From NCBI GenBank assembly GCA_038230215.1, contig JBBRNR010000015.1:1-36784 (forward strand): a DNA stretch of 36,784 nt, read 5' to 3'. Position numbers and translations under genes: made by a program. Shown one piece after another: positions 1 through 7,936 of the stretch. Numbering within the stretch: position 1 is the first letter of the stretch; every line of letters begins with the position of its first letter. Below the pieces are notes generated by a model. It was not told the DNA's origin. It was given only the letters and a program-made list of their open reading frames with translations, and searched no databases. The DNA comes from DASVRZ01 sp038230215. Lineage in GTDB: Bacteria > Verrucomicrobiota > Verrucomicrobiia > Chthoniobacterales > DASVRZ01.

Positions 1-1323
1 AATCTCGATTTCTTCACAGTTGAAAGCGGCGATTCCGCCCTGCTCGACTTCTTCTGCGTTCACGCTACGGAGGACGCCCAGGGTAAGGCTCAAACTCCGC
101 TCACCTCTGACGGCAGTCCCATCGTCGCGGGCAAAGTCAACCTGAACACCCGCCAGCCCAAGGTCCTTTCGGCCATGATTAATGGCGTTCTCCGCGAGGA
201 AAACAGCACCACGGGTGGTGCCCCGTTCACTACCGTCACCGAGGTCGATGCCGTCGCCCAAGGCATCGTCGATTACGTCCATGGCGCAACGAATCCCCAC
301 AAATTTCGCAATCTTTCAGAACTCGTCGGCTACCCGAACAGCACCACGGCCTACGAGGGCTTCGCTGACAAGCTTGGCACATTGCTCCCCGCCAGCGACC
401 AAAAAAACAAGCAGCGCCGCGAAGCCGTCCTGCGCGCCCTCACGGACGGCGGACAGACATCCACCTGGAACCTGATGATCGATATCATCGCCCAAGCTGG
501 CCAATATCCAAACGGCGCAGCCAACCTTAATCAGTTTCTAGTCAGCGGGTCGCAGCGTTATTGGCTGCATGTGGCAATTGACCGCTACACAGGCCAGATT
601 GTGGATCAGAGCCTGGAGGCCGTGCCAGAGATCGGTCCAACGGCCATTACACTTGCCAACTTAAGCTTCACAGACAATCAGGCCGCAGGCACGATTGTTT
701 CGACCATAAGCGCCACAGATGCGACACCGAACAGTATTAAAACTTATTCGCTAGTGGATGGAATCGACAGTGAGGACAATGCGGCATTTACCGTGTCGGG
801 CAGCACGCTGCTAAGCAACGCTGTATTTGAGTATCTCACCAAAAGCGCATACAAAATGCGGCTCTGTGTCACGAATCAGAACGGGCTGACATTCGAGCAG
901 CCATTCACCATTCAAGTGTTGGCGGGGCCATACACCCAGTGGAAGATCTCCAATTTTGGCGAAAATGCCAGCAACCCCGCAGTTGGGGGCGATACCATCG
1001 CCCTGGCTGCTGACAGAGTGCCAAATCTGATCAAGTATGCGCTGGGAATGATGCCCTATGTTAGCTCGACTTCGAGCCTTCCTACAGTTGAAACAGCTAT
1101 TACAAACGGCACCGCCTACCTGAACTACACGTACAAACGAAGCGATACTGCAACCGATGTCACAGTTCTGTCGGAATGGTCCACCGATTTGTCAACTTGG
1201 TCGAATATGGGAATTGTTAGTAACCTTTTGAGTGATGATGGGATATCCCGAGAGATTAAGGATTCAATACCATCAGAGTCGGCCCCGAAGCTGTTTATGC
1301 GATTGAAGGTGATCCGGCCTTAA
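1..1323 (+). CDS. Verru_Chthon cassette protein A-like (GspK-like) protein with extra C-terminal domains; 5' end outside window
   Basis: The reading frame is open from base 1, so the gene begins upstream and the ATG at 175 is internal. The segment GKVNLNTRQPKVLSAMI is the 'N-lining' pattern found at the start of the C-terminal part of GspK-like minor pseudopilins. The later stretch WNLMIDIIAQAGQYP...FLVSGSQRYWLHVAIDR and GQIVDQSLEAVPE matches what I remember of the Verru_Chthon cassette protein A family, which usually ends about here. This protein continues for some 225 residues: a cadherin-like or Ig-like beta domain (about 640-930, with SFTDNQAAGTIVSTISATD), then the verrucomicrobial C-terminal domain with VPNLIKYALGMMP, ending YLKV-like in FMRLKVIRP. 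The likely role is in an envelope pseudopilus-like assembly. The DNA becomes visibly more AT-rich after about position 540. Family assignment is fairly sure; function is inferred. Confidence 0.75.
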   Translation, partial: NLDFFTVESGDSALLDFFCVHATEDAQGKAQTPLTSDGSPIVAGKVNLNTRQPKVLSAMINGVLREENSTTGGAPFTTVTEVDAVAQGIVDYVHGATNPHKFRNLSELVGYPNSTTAYEGFADKLGTLLPASDQKNKQRREAVLRALTDGGQTSTWNLMIDIIAQAGQYPNGAANLNQFLVSGSQRYWLHVAIDRYTGQIVDQSLEAVPEIGPTAITLANLSFTDNQAAGTIVSTISATDATPNSIKTYSLVDGIDSEDNAAFTVSGSTLLSNAVFEYLTKSAYKMRLCVTNQNGLTFEQPFTIQVLAGPYTQWKISNFGENASNPAVGGDTIALAADRVPNLIKYALGMMPYVSSTSSLPTVETAITNGTAYLNYTYKRSDTATDVTVLSEWSTDLSTWSNMGIVSNLLSDDGISREIKDSIPSESAPKLFMRLKVIRP

Positions 1324-1461
1324 ATATCCTCCGTAAAGCATCCGCCTTAGGGCGCGGCGTAACCTATATCATCAATAAAAATGAAGACAATGCTTAGGCG
1401 ATTCTTCCGCCGACAGGTTGAGGAGCGGGATCTCGTATTGGTAAGCTGCGCGCTTCGCCGC

Positions 1462-2559
1462 TTAGTCTTTCGTGGCTTTACCCGGCGCGTTCTGCGTGGA
1501 AGTTAGAACGCTTTCCTCGGCGATATATTTTTTCACAAGAATATCGAGGCGTGCCGCAATCTCTTTCTCGGTGCCTAGAACAAGCCAGTAACGATAACTG
1601 TAGGTGGATTTCGGACCGAGTTTGACCAATGCAATTGGCGCCACATGCATGCACGGCGTGGCCTTTGGATCGTCATGTGCGCCGGGACCAAAATCGGCCG
1701 GGCCGTAATTCCAGTGTTCGGTGGAACAGGGGCTGAACACGGCAATTCCCTGACCATCGGCATTGAAGAGGGCCATCGCTTTCTTGGGAGGATGAGCCTT
1801 GCTCCAAGGCGGCCCCGAAGTAATCGGCTCGGTCTGCCATTGCCCGTTTCCTAGGTAGCTTTTCACCAAATCAAAATTGCGGGTGAAATAACATGCTGGA
1901 ACCTCCTGGTGCCGAGGAAGTGCGCCACCCCACCTATCGTTTAGCTCACGATTTGAGATAAATTCACAGCGCACTACTAAAACGTCCGGCATGAAAGGTT
2001 CAATTCCCGTCCACTGGTGCATCAAAGCATGGGCCTCTTCGTTGGGCATATCCCATAGCTTCGGTACAGTCTCCGCGTAGAGCGTGTGGTCATCCAAGCG
2101 CTTGAACTCATTGACCCGAGCCCAGGAAGAAACGCCGCCTCCCTGGATCGGATTCCATGTCCATGGACTCCACCCTTTATCCTGACCCTCAACGGTCCGG
2201 TCCAGCGATTTTCCGGCATAATAGGACTGCTGGATGAGACGACCCGGATCGCGAACATTCACAAGGTTTTTTGGATAGGCTTCTGTGGAAATCCAAGTAA
2301 TGGCCGCTCCCATTGCGCGATCAATGCCGACTTTGATGGTGCCGTTATCCAAATACAGTAGGTCGTCGCCCTGCGAAGGCATATTCTGACTACCCTCAAT
2401 CCCGTGTGGAGAAACGCCTGTTTTGGAATTATTAGCGGGTAGAGTTTGGATATTCGTTTTAGAGATATCGGTGTTGTTCACCTTTTTTTCAGGATTTATG
2501 GGAGCCGCATGGATTTGAACGGCGACGGCAGTAACCACCATGAAAGGGAGGAATTTCAT
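1462..2559 (-). CDS. secreted protein of unknown function
   Basis: The 365-residue protein starts with a clear signal peptide (MKFLPFMVVTAVAVQIHA, then APINPEKK), so it is exported. A low-complexity Asn/Ser/Lys linker covers about residues 20-60. The rest looks like one beta-rich domain beginning DLLYLDNGTIKVGIDRAMGA and is notably rich in Trp, Pro and His (for example KGWSPWTWNPIQGGG and STEHWNYGPADFGPG). I do not recognise a family. The opening 'gene product laid over a beta strand, then GAAITWIS' is reminiscent of galactose-mutarotase-like folds, but this is only an impression. It is convergent with the preceding gene, has 138 bases between stops, and has no operon partner. No Shine-Dalgarno sequence precedes the ATG. 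C-terminal residues are charged and probably disordered. Confidence 0.7.
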   Translation of the reverse strand: MKFLPFMVVTAVAVQIHAAPINPEKKVNNTDISKTNIQTLPANNSKTGVSPHGIEGSQNMPSQGDDLLYLDNGTIKVGIDRAMGAAITWISTEAYPKNLVNVRDPGRLIQQSYYAGKSLDRTVEGQDKGWSPWTWNPIQGGGVSSWARVNEFKRLDDHTLYAETVPKLWDMPNEEAHALMHQWTGIEPFMPDVLVVRCEFISNRELNDRWGGALPRHQEVPACYFTRNFDLVKSYLGNGQWQTEPITSGPPWSKAHPPKKAMALFNADGQGIAVFSPCSTEHWNYGPADFGPGAHDDPKATPCMHVAPIALVKLGPKSTYSYRYWLVLGTEKEIAARLDILVKKYIAEESVLTSTQNAPGKATKD

Positions 2560-2786
2560 GAGAGATTCAGAGTTAAATTAACAGCCAACCGGGGAGAAAT
2601 AGCCACCATTCAATTTTATCAATTATAACTGCCCGCGCAAGCTTTCAGGCATTTAAATTTAGCCCTTTAAGAAAAAGTTTGGCACAATTTTGAAGCTTTC
2701 CCAAATCTGCTTGCCAATGCATTTATGTCGGGCATATTGAACGCCATTCGGTGAATATCAGTAACTCATTGAGTTGTCAGACATAT

Positions 2787-2860
2787 CGGGGCGTAGCTTA
2801 GCTTGGTAGAGCGCCTGGTTTGGGACCAGGAGGTCGAAGGTTCGAATCCTTTCGCCCCGA
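2787..2860 (+). tRNA. tRNA-Pro, anticodon TGG
   Basis: A complete cloverleaf can be folded by eye. The acceptor stem CGGGGCG (2787-2793) pairs with CGCCCCG (2853-2859), with discriminator A at 2860. The D arm contains AGCTTGGTAGAGC. The anticodon stem CCTGG/CCAGG encloses loop TTTGGGA with TGG at 2821-2823, and the T arm carries GGTTCGAATCC. The 3' CCA is not encoded. The gene is followed at once by a short T run. It stands alone between a gene on the other strand and a small membrane protein gene. Confidence 0.97.
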
Positions 2861-2911
2861 TTTTTCAGTGGAGTTGGCTTTAAATGGGATGTGGCCATAG
2901 GGTGCGGGCCG

Positions 2912-3406
2912 ATGTTCTCGTTACGAAAAAAAATTTTGAAGCTGTCCTACTTTGACGGCGTCGGTCTAATAGTCATGGGTGTGTTGAGCTTGGTTTGCGC
3001 CGCAGAGTGGCGCGACCCGACAGGTGGCATCGTTGGAATGGCCTTGGTGACGCTGGGGGGCATCGAATTGCGCGGGCGCAGTTTTCTCCATAATCACAAA
3101 ACTCGGGCCACGGGCTGGCTGGTAGGATCGCAACTAGGCCTGCTTCTGGTTATTTTATCCTACTGCCTGCGAAATCTGGCTCATCCGCCGTCGCTGCCGT
3201 TGAATGAACTGCCAACAAATTTACTGACGATGCTGCAGAAGATGCCCGGCTACGATGGCGATGCTGAGGGTGTTTTGCAGCCGATGATGAAAATCGTCTA
3301 TGCGCTCCTCATGCTGATTTCCGTGTTTTACCAGGGCGGCATGGCGATGTATTACCTGCGGAAAACGCCGCAAGCGTTACAAAGTCCGCCGCCAGTTCCG
3401 GCATAA
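2912..3406 (+). CDS. small membrane protein of unknown function
   Basis: A 164-residue protein if started at the ATG at 2912; a GTG seven codons upstream is possible but less likely. It shows four hydrophobic segments: LIVMGVLSLVCAA, IVGMALVTLGGIEL, WLVGSQLGLLLVILSYCL and VYALLMLISVFYQGGMAM. The N-terminus is basic (RKKILKLSYFDG) and the C-terminal tail is proline-rich, suggesting an integral inner-membrane protein with both ends cytoplasmic. The loop between segments three and four (about 45 residues) is the only sizeable hydrophilic part. I do not recognise a family. It lies just after tRNA-Pro and 124 bases before a sensor kinase on the same strand, with a possible terminator between them, so a functional link to the kinase is not supported. 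Confidence 0.7.
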   Translation: MFSLRKKILKLSYFDGVGLIVMGVLSLVCAAEWRDPTGGIVGMALVTLGGIELRGRSFLHNHKTRATGWLVGSQLGLLLVILSYCLRNLAHPPSLPLNELPTNLLTMLQKMPGYDGDAEGVLQPMMKIVYALLMLISVFYQGGMAMYYLRKTPQALQSPPPVPA

Positions 3407-3419
3407 CCTCTCATTTTTG

Positions 3420-3449
3420 AGGCGTGCTTGAAGCCGAAACGCCTTTTAT
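3420..3449 (+). terminator. possible weak intrinsic terminator
   Basis: AGGCGT (3420-3425) can pair with ACGCCT (3439-3444), with an inner CTT/AAG pairing, and is followed by TTTATT. It lies 14 bases after the stop of the small membrane protein gene. The stem is only six pairs, so this is tentative. Confidence 0.4.
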
Positions 3450-3530
3450 TCGTGAAATCGAAGAAATAATCAGGGGCAAATGGCGTTATCCTGCGGGCTG
3501 GCTTCAAAGTTGCTAGTCTCATGATTGAAC

Positions 3531-5570
3531 ATGCAGATATTTCGGAATATACCCTTGGTCAAAAAGTTGATGTTCATGCTTTTGGTCGCGAGCACCTCCT
3601 CGCTGGCATTGGCCTCGGCCTGTTTTTTTACATACGAATGGTTTAGCCTTCGCAGCACCATCCGAAGCGATGTCGAGGTGCTCGGGAAAATGGGTTCAGC
3701 GAATGCGGCTTCGCTCATCCAAAGCAGAAACTTCGGGGTTGCAAACGCCTTGCTCCAATCGTTGACGACTAGAACAGGGATTGTTTACTCGCAGATTCAG
3801 CTCTCGAATCATACTGTTTTTACAGAGTTCGGTTCTTTGGGATCGGCTAAGGCGACCGTTTTGAAAACGGCTCCGGATGGGCTAGTTCGTAATGGACCGT
3901 ATCTCGTTTTGCGCCAGCCGATCATGCAGAATACAACCCGGCTCGGAACGTTGCTGATCGTGGATGACTTCCAATCCACTCAACAACATCTGATTGGGTT
4001 TCATAGTGTGGCGACGCTGCTGATTCTAGCGGCGGCAATCGGACTTTCCATTTTCCTGGCGTCGCGACTTCAAGCCATCGTCTCGGCTCCCATCCTGGAG
4101 CTTTTACGGACGGCGCAGGGGATCACCGAGCAGCGCGATTATACGCTGCGGGCGCCGAAGGGCGGTAACGATGAGATCGGGGTTTTTACCACGGCTTTCA
4201 ACCGAATGCTGGATGAGGTGCAAGGGCAGGACCGGGCGTTACAGAAGGTGCCCGAAGAGTTGAATAAAAAGGTGCTCGCGATGGAGCACGAAATCTCCGA
4301 GAGAAGGCGCGTCGAGGAGAATCTGCGCGGGGCCGAGTTAAAATATCGCACGCTGGTGGAACAACTGCCGATGATCACTTACAACGCTGAGAGTAACCAG
4401 TCTGGCGCGTGGTTTTATGTAAGTCCTCAAATCGAGGGGATCCTCGGTTACACCCAGGAGGAATGGGTGGGGAATCCTAAAATTTGGGACGAGAGGCTCC
4501 ATGCCGACGACCAGGAAACATTTAACGCCAAAGCGGAGTTGATGGATCGAAACGGCGACCAATTCATTTGTGAATACCGCATTTACGACCGTTATGGGCG
4601 GCTGCATTGGTTCCGCGACCAGTCTGCGATCGTGCGAGATCCGGTGAAGAACCAGACTTACACACATGGATTCCTTCTCGATGTGACCGAGCAGAAACAG
4701 GCTGAAATGGAACTCGACACGCTACAGCTTCAACTCCTCGACATCTCACGTCAAGCGGGCATGGCGGAGGTGGCAACCGGCGTTTTGCACAACGTCGGCA
4801 ACGTCCTTAATAGCGTCAACGTTTCCTCCACTATCCTTAGCGACCTGATCAAAAATTCCAAACTGGCCAGTCTGGCGAAGGTCACCACCCTCCTCCGCGA
4901 GCACACAAATGACCTCGGCAAATACATTTCCTCCGACCCGAAAGGCAAGCAGCTTCCAACTTATTTGGTAAGTCTGACTGAACATCTCAGCGAGGAGCAT
5001 GTCGATATGGTGAATGAATTGGCGATGCTGATCAAAAACGTCGAGCACATCAAACACATCGTCTCGATGCAGCAGAGCTACGCTAAGGTTTCCGGCATGG
5101 TCGAGTCGTGTCCTCCGAAAGATCTGGTGGAGGACGCACTGCAAATTAACGCCCCGTCCTTCGCTCGCAATGGTATCAAAGTCGTCCGCAAAGATGAAGA
5201 TGCGCTGCCGAATGTGGCGGTGGAAAAACACAAAGTACTCCAGATTCTGGTAAACCTGCTTCGCAATTCCAAGAATGCGATGGAAGAAGTACCGCGCAAA
5301 GATCGCAAAATCACCGTCAGCGCTGCCCTAAACGGCAATAACAAAGTCAAAATTACCGTGCGCGACCAAGGCTGCGGGATCGCGCCGGACAATCTCACGA
5401 AAATTTTTTCCCACGGCTTTACTACGAAAACGGACGGACACGGTTTTGGGCTCCATATTGGCGCGCTGGCTGCTCAAGAAATGGGTGGCTCACTCCGCGC
5501 CGAAAGCGAAGGTCCCGGACAGGGGTCCTCTTTCATCCTGGAACTGCCTGTCACTACCGCCAAATCTTAA
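3531..5570 (+). CDS. membrane sensor histidine kinase (HAMP-PAS-HATPase)
   Basis: A 679-residue protein from the ATG at 3531; a TTG two codons upstream is the alternative. Transmembrane helices at about 12-36 and 161-179 flank a periplasmic sensor domain of about 120 residues of unknown ligand. A HAMP linker follows (about 188-235, NDEIGVFTTAFNRML), then a coiled coil and a PAS domain (about 272-390, ending FLLDVTEQKQAEME). The H-box is of the variant type GVLHNVGNVLNS, with His about 420 as the expected phosphoacceptor. The ATPase domain has the N-box QILVNLLRNSKNAM, G1 VRDQGCGI and G2 GHGFGLHIGALAAQEMGG. It has no receiver of its own. The next gene, starting 2 bases after the stop, brings two receiver domains, so the pair is probably co-translated and works as one phosphorelay. 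The signal is not known. Confidence 0.88.
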   Translation: MQIFRNIPLVKKLMFMLLVASTSSLALASACFFTYEWFSLRSTIRSDVEVLGKMGSANAASLIQSRNFGVANALLQSLTTRTGIVYSQIQLSNHTVFTEFGSLGSAKATVLKTAPDGLVRNGPYLVLRQPIMQNTTRLGTLLIVDDFQSTQQHLIGFHSVATLLILAAAIGLSIFLASRLQAIVSAPILELLRTAQGITEQRDYTLRAPKGGNDEIGVFTTAFNRMLDEVQGQDRALQKVPEELNKKVLAMEHEISERRRVEENLRGAELKYRTLVEQLPMITYNAESNQSGAWFYVSPQIEGILGYTQEEWVGNPKIWDERLHADDQETFNAKAELMDRNGDQFICEYRIYDRYGRLHWFRDQSAIVRDPVKNQTYTHGFLLDVTEQKQAEMELDTLQLQLLDISRQAGMAEVATGVLHNVGNVLNSVNVSSTILSDLIKNSKLASLAKVTTLLREHTNDLGKYISSDPKGKQLPTYLVSLTEHLSEEHVDMVNELAMLIKNVEHIKHIVSMQQSYAKVSGMVESCPPKDLVEDALQINAPSFARNGIKVVRKDEDALPNVAVEKHKVLQILVNLLRNSKNAMEEVPRKDRKITVSAALNGNNKVKITVRDQGCGIAPDNLTKIFSHGFTTKTDGHGFGLHIGALAAQEMGGSLRAESEGPGQGSSFILELPVTTAKS

Positions 5571-5572
5571 TC

Positions 5573-7867
5573 ATGAGTTCCAACCCTCCAGAGAACAACC
5601 GCCGCATTCTGATTATCGACGATAATCCGGCGATTCATGAGGACTTTAATAAAATTCTCGGTCGCACACGCAGCAATGCCTCGGCTTTGAATGATGCCGA
5701 GGCATCGCTTTTCGGCGAGGATCCCTCCCCGGCCAGCCGCTCGTCGGAGCCGACGGCCATTTTTGAAATGGACTCCGCCTTTCAGGGCAAGGAAGGCTTG
5801 GAACTCGTGAAGAAAGCCATCGCCGAGGGACGCCCTTATGCCATGGCTTTCGTGGACGTCCGGATGCCGCCGGGCTGGGATGGCATCGAGACGATCCAGC
5901 ACATCTGGAAGGTCGATCAGGATATCCAGATAGTCATTTGCACGGCGTATTCCGATTATTCATGGGAGGAAATGACGGCCAACCCGCAGCGGATGGATAG
6001 CCTGCTTATTCTCAAAAAACCCTTCGACAACATCGAGGTCGTGCAACTCGCCCATGCGCTCACGAAAAAATGGACGCTCGCGAAGCAAGCCCGGCTTTCC
6101 TTGGAAAATCTCGACCGCCTGGTCGCGCAGCGCACGAAAGACCTCAATCTCACCCTCACCCATCTCCAGGAGGAAATCGTCCAGCGCACATCCGCCCAAG
6201 CCTCGCTGCGAGTGTCCGAGGAACGCTTTTCCAAGGCGTTTCGCGCGAGTCCGTTTCCGATGGCGATTGTGAGCCTGAGCGCGGATCTTTTTGAAGATTG
6301 CAACGATGCATTTTTGAAAATGACTTCTCAAGAGCGCGACAACGTACTCGATCATACGTCCGTCGATTTCTGTCTCTGGGTCGACGACAAGACTCCATCC
6401 ATTATCCGCCAACGCCTGCACACGGAGCGTTCCCTTACCAACATCGAGCTGACCGTGCTGGACAAGGCCGGCCAGGCCCGGTCGACCTTGCTCTCGGGCG
6501 AGACTTTTTCCCTCGGCGGTGAAACCTACGCGATCCTTATCTGGCAGGATCTCTCGGAGCGCCTCCGGCTTGAGGCGCAACTTCGCCAGTCGCAAAAAAT
6601 GGAAGCCGTCGGCCAACTCGCGGCGGGCGTGGCGCACGATTTCAATAACATTCTCACCGTCATCCAAGGCCATGCGAGTTTGAGCATGCTCTCGAAGAGC
6701 GTCGATGAGCGCACCCAGGAATCGCTGGAGCAAATCTCCGTCGCAGCCGACCGCGCAGCCGCCCTCACGCGTCAGTTGCTCGCCTTTAGCCGCAAGCAAA
6801 TCATGCAACTTCGCGGCCTCGGTCTCAATGAGGCCATCACCGGCCTGCTCTCCATGCTCAACCGCCTCATCGGCGAGCACATCAAACTTAAAACCGAATT
6901 TAGCCAGAACCTTCCACCGATTCACGCAGACCACGGCAGCCTTGAGCAAGTCATCATGAATCTCGTGGTCAACGCCCGCGACGCCATGCCCGACGGCGGA
7001 CAGCTCATTATTCGCACCGAGGAAAAAGACATTACCGCCGCCGATTGCCGCACCAACAGCGAAGCCATTGCCGGAACATTCATCTGTCTCTCTGTCAGCG
7101 ACACCGGCTGCGGCATGAATGAGGAGACTCGCAGTCATATCTTCGAGCCGTTTTTCACGACCAAAGAAGTCGGCAAAGGCACCGGCATGGGACTCGCCAC
7201 CGTCTATGGCATCGTCCAGCAGCACAACGGCTGGATCGACGTCGTCAGCGAACCCGACAAAGGCTCTACCTTCCGCATTTTCCTGCCCACCAGCTCCCAC
7301 GTCGAGCAACCGCTGGAGCCCAAATCCGCCCCTTCCAGCACCCTGCCTCGCGGCCGCGAAACCGTGCTCATTGTCGAGGATGAAGAAAATCTCCGCCTCC
7401 TCGTGGACACCATTCTCACCGAGCAAGGTTACAAAACCTTTTGTGCGGAAAACGGCGTCGAAGCCCTCAAAATCTGGGCTAAAAAGCAGAACGAAATCGA
7501 CCTGCTTCTCACCGACATCGTCATGCCCGAGGCTATTTCCGGCCTGCAACTTGCCGAGCGCATGCTCAAGACGCACCCCGAGTTGAAAGTCATCTACACC
7601 AGCGGCTATAGCATCGATCTCATCGCCAAAGGTTACGCGCTACGCGATGGCCAAAATTTCCTGCCCAAGCCCTACCCGCCTGCAAAACTGGCCAGCGCCG
7701 TACGCGCCTGCCTCGACGCCGTCGTTCCTCATCCGACCACAAAAAACGGGCAGTCGCGCCCGCTTTCCAAGGTCACTCCGCTGATGGCAAACAAAGCGGT
7801 GAAAAAAATCACCCGTTCGCTTCCGAAGCCCGCCAAGCGCCCGCGAGCCAAATCCGTCAAAAGCTAA
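5573..7867 (+). CDS. hybrid response regulator/histidine kinase (REC-PAS-HisKA-HATPase-REC)
   Basis: A 764-residue soluble protein. The N-terminal receiver (about 10-165) has acidic pair D16-D17, phosphoacceptor D95 in AFVDVRMPPGWDG, and K149-P. An unusually long segment of about 45 residues lies between its first strand and the SAFQGKEGLE helix. A coiled coil and PAS domain (about 215-330) come next. The HisKA motif GVAHDFNNIL contains His355. The ATPase has MNLVVNARDAM, VSDTGCGM and GTGMGLATVYGIVQQH. A second receiver (about 596-715) has D648 in LLLTDIVMP and K699-P. The last 40 residues are Lys/Arg/Pro-rich and probably disordered. There is no DNA-binding domain, so output is by phosphotransfer to a partner not seen here. 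Its first receiver is the natural target of the membrane kinase encoded just upstream. Confidence 0.9.
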   Translation: MSSNPPENNRRILIIDDNPAIHEDFNKILGRTRSNASALNDAEASLFGEDPSPASRSSEPTAIFEMDSAFQGKEGLELVKKAIAEGRPYAMAFVDVRMPPGWDGIETIQHIWKVDQDIQIVICTAYSDYSWEEMTANPQRMDSLLILKKPFDNIEVVQLAHALTKKWTLAKQARLSLENLDRLVAQRTKDLNLTLTHLQEEIVQRTSAQASLRVSEERFSKAFRASPFPMAIVSLSADLFEDCNDAFLKMTSQERDNVLDHTSVDFCLWVDDKTPSIIRQRLHTERSLTNIELTVLDKAGQARSTLLSGETFSLGGETYAILIWQDLSERLRLEAQLRQSQKMEAVGQLAAGVAHDFNNILTVIQGHASLSMLSKSVDERTQESLEQISVAADRAAALTRQLLAFSRKQIMQLRGLGLNEAITGLLSMLNRLIGEHIKLKTEFSQNLPPIHADHGSLEQVIMNLVVNARDAMPDGGQLIIRTEEKDITAADCRTNSEAIAGTFICLSVSDTGCGMNEETRSHIFEPFFTTKEVGKGTGMGLATVYGIVQQHNGWIDVVSEPDKGSTFRIFLPTSSHVEQPLEPKSAPSSTLPRGRETVLIVEDEENLRLLVDTILTEQGYKTFCAENGVEALKIWAKKQNEIDLLLTDIVMPEAISGLQLAERMLKTHPELKVIYTSGYSIDLIAKGYALRDGQNFLPKPYPPAKLASAVRACLDAVVPHPTTKNGQSRPLSKVTPLMANKAVKKITRSLPKPAKRPRAKSVKS

Positions 7868-7901
7868 CTTTGCTCCATTCCGTTAAATTCGGAGTTAGAG
7901 T

Positions 7902-7930
7902 TTGAAAACCCGGCGGCATCTCACTAGCGT
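7902..7930 (+). promoter_or_regulatory. candidate araBAD promoter
   Basis: TTGAAA (7902-7907) and TAGCGT (7925-7930) are separated by exactly 17 bases. Transcription would begin at or within a base or two of the araB ATG at 7937, giving a leaderless mRNA, which would fit the absence of a ribosome binding site. The -10 match is poor, so confidence is low. I saw no convincing operator. Confidence 0.3.
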
Positions 7931-7936
7931 GCGCGG

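Noticed and set aside
5960..7576. 538-codon open frame antisense to the hybrid kinase
   Set aside because: It is the opposite-strand shadow of a GC-rich gene with clear domains on the plus strand; its product resembles nothing and is full of Arg/Ala/Gly.
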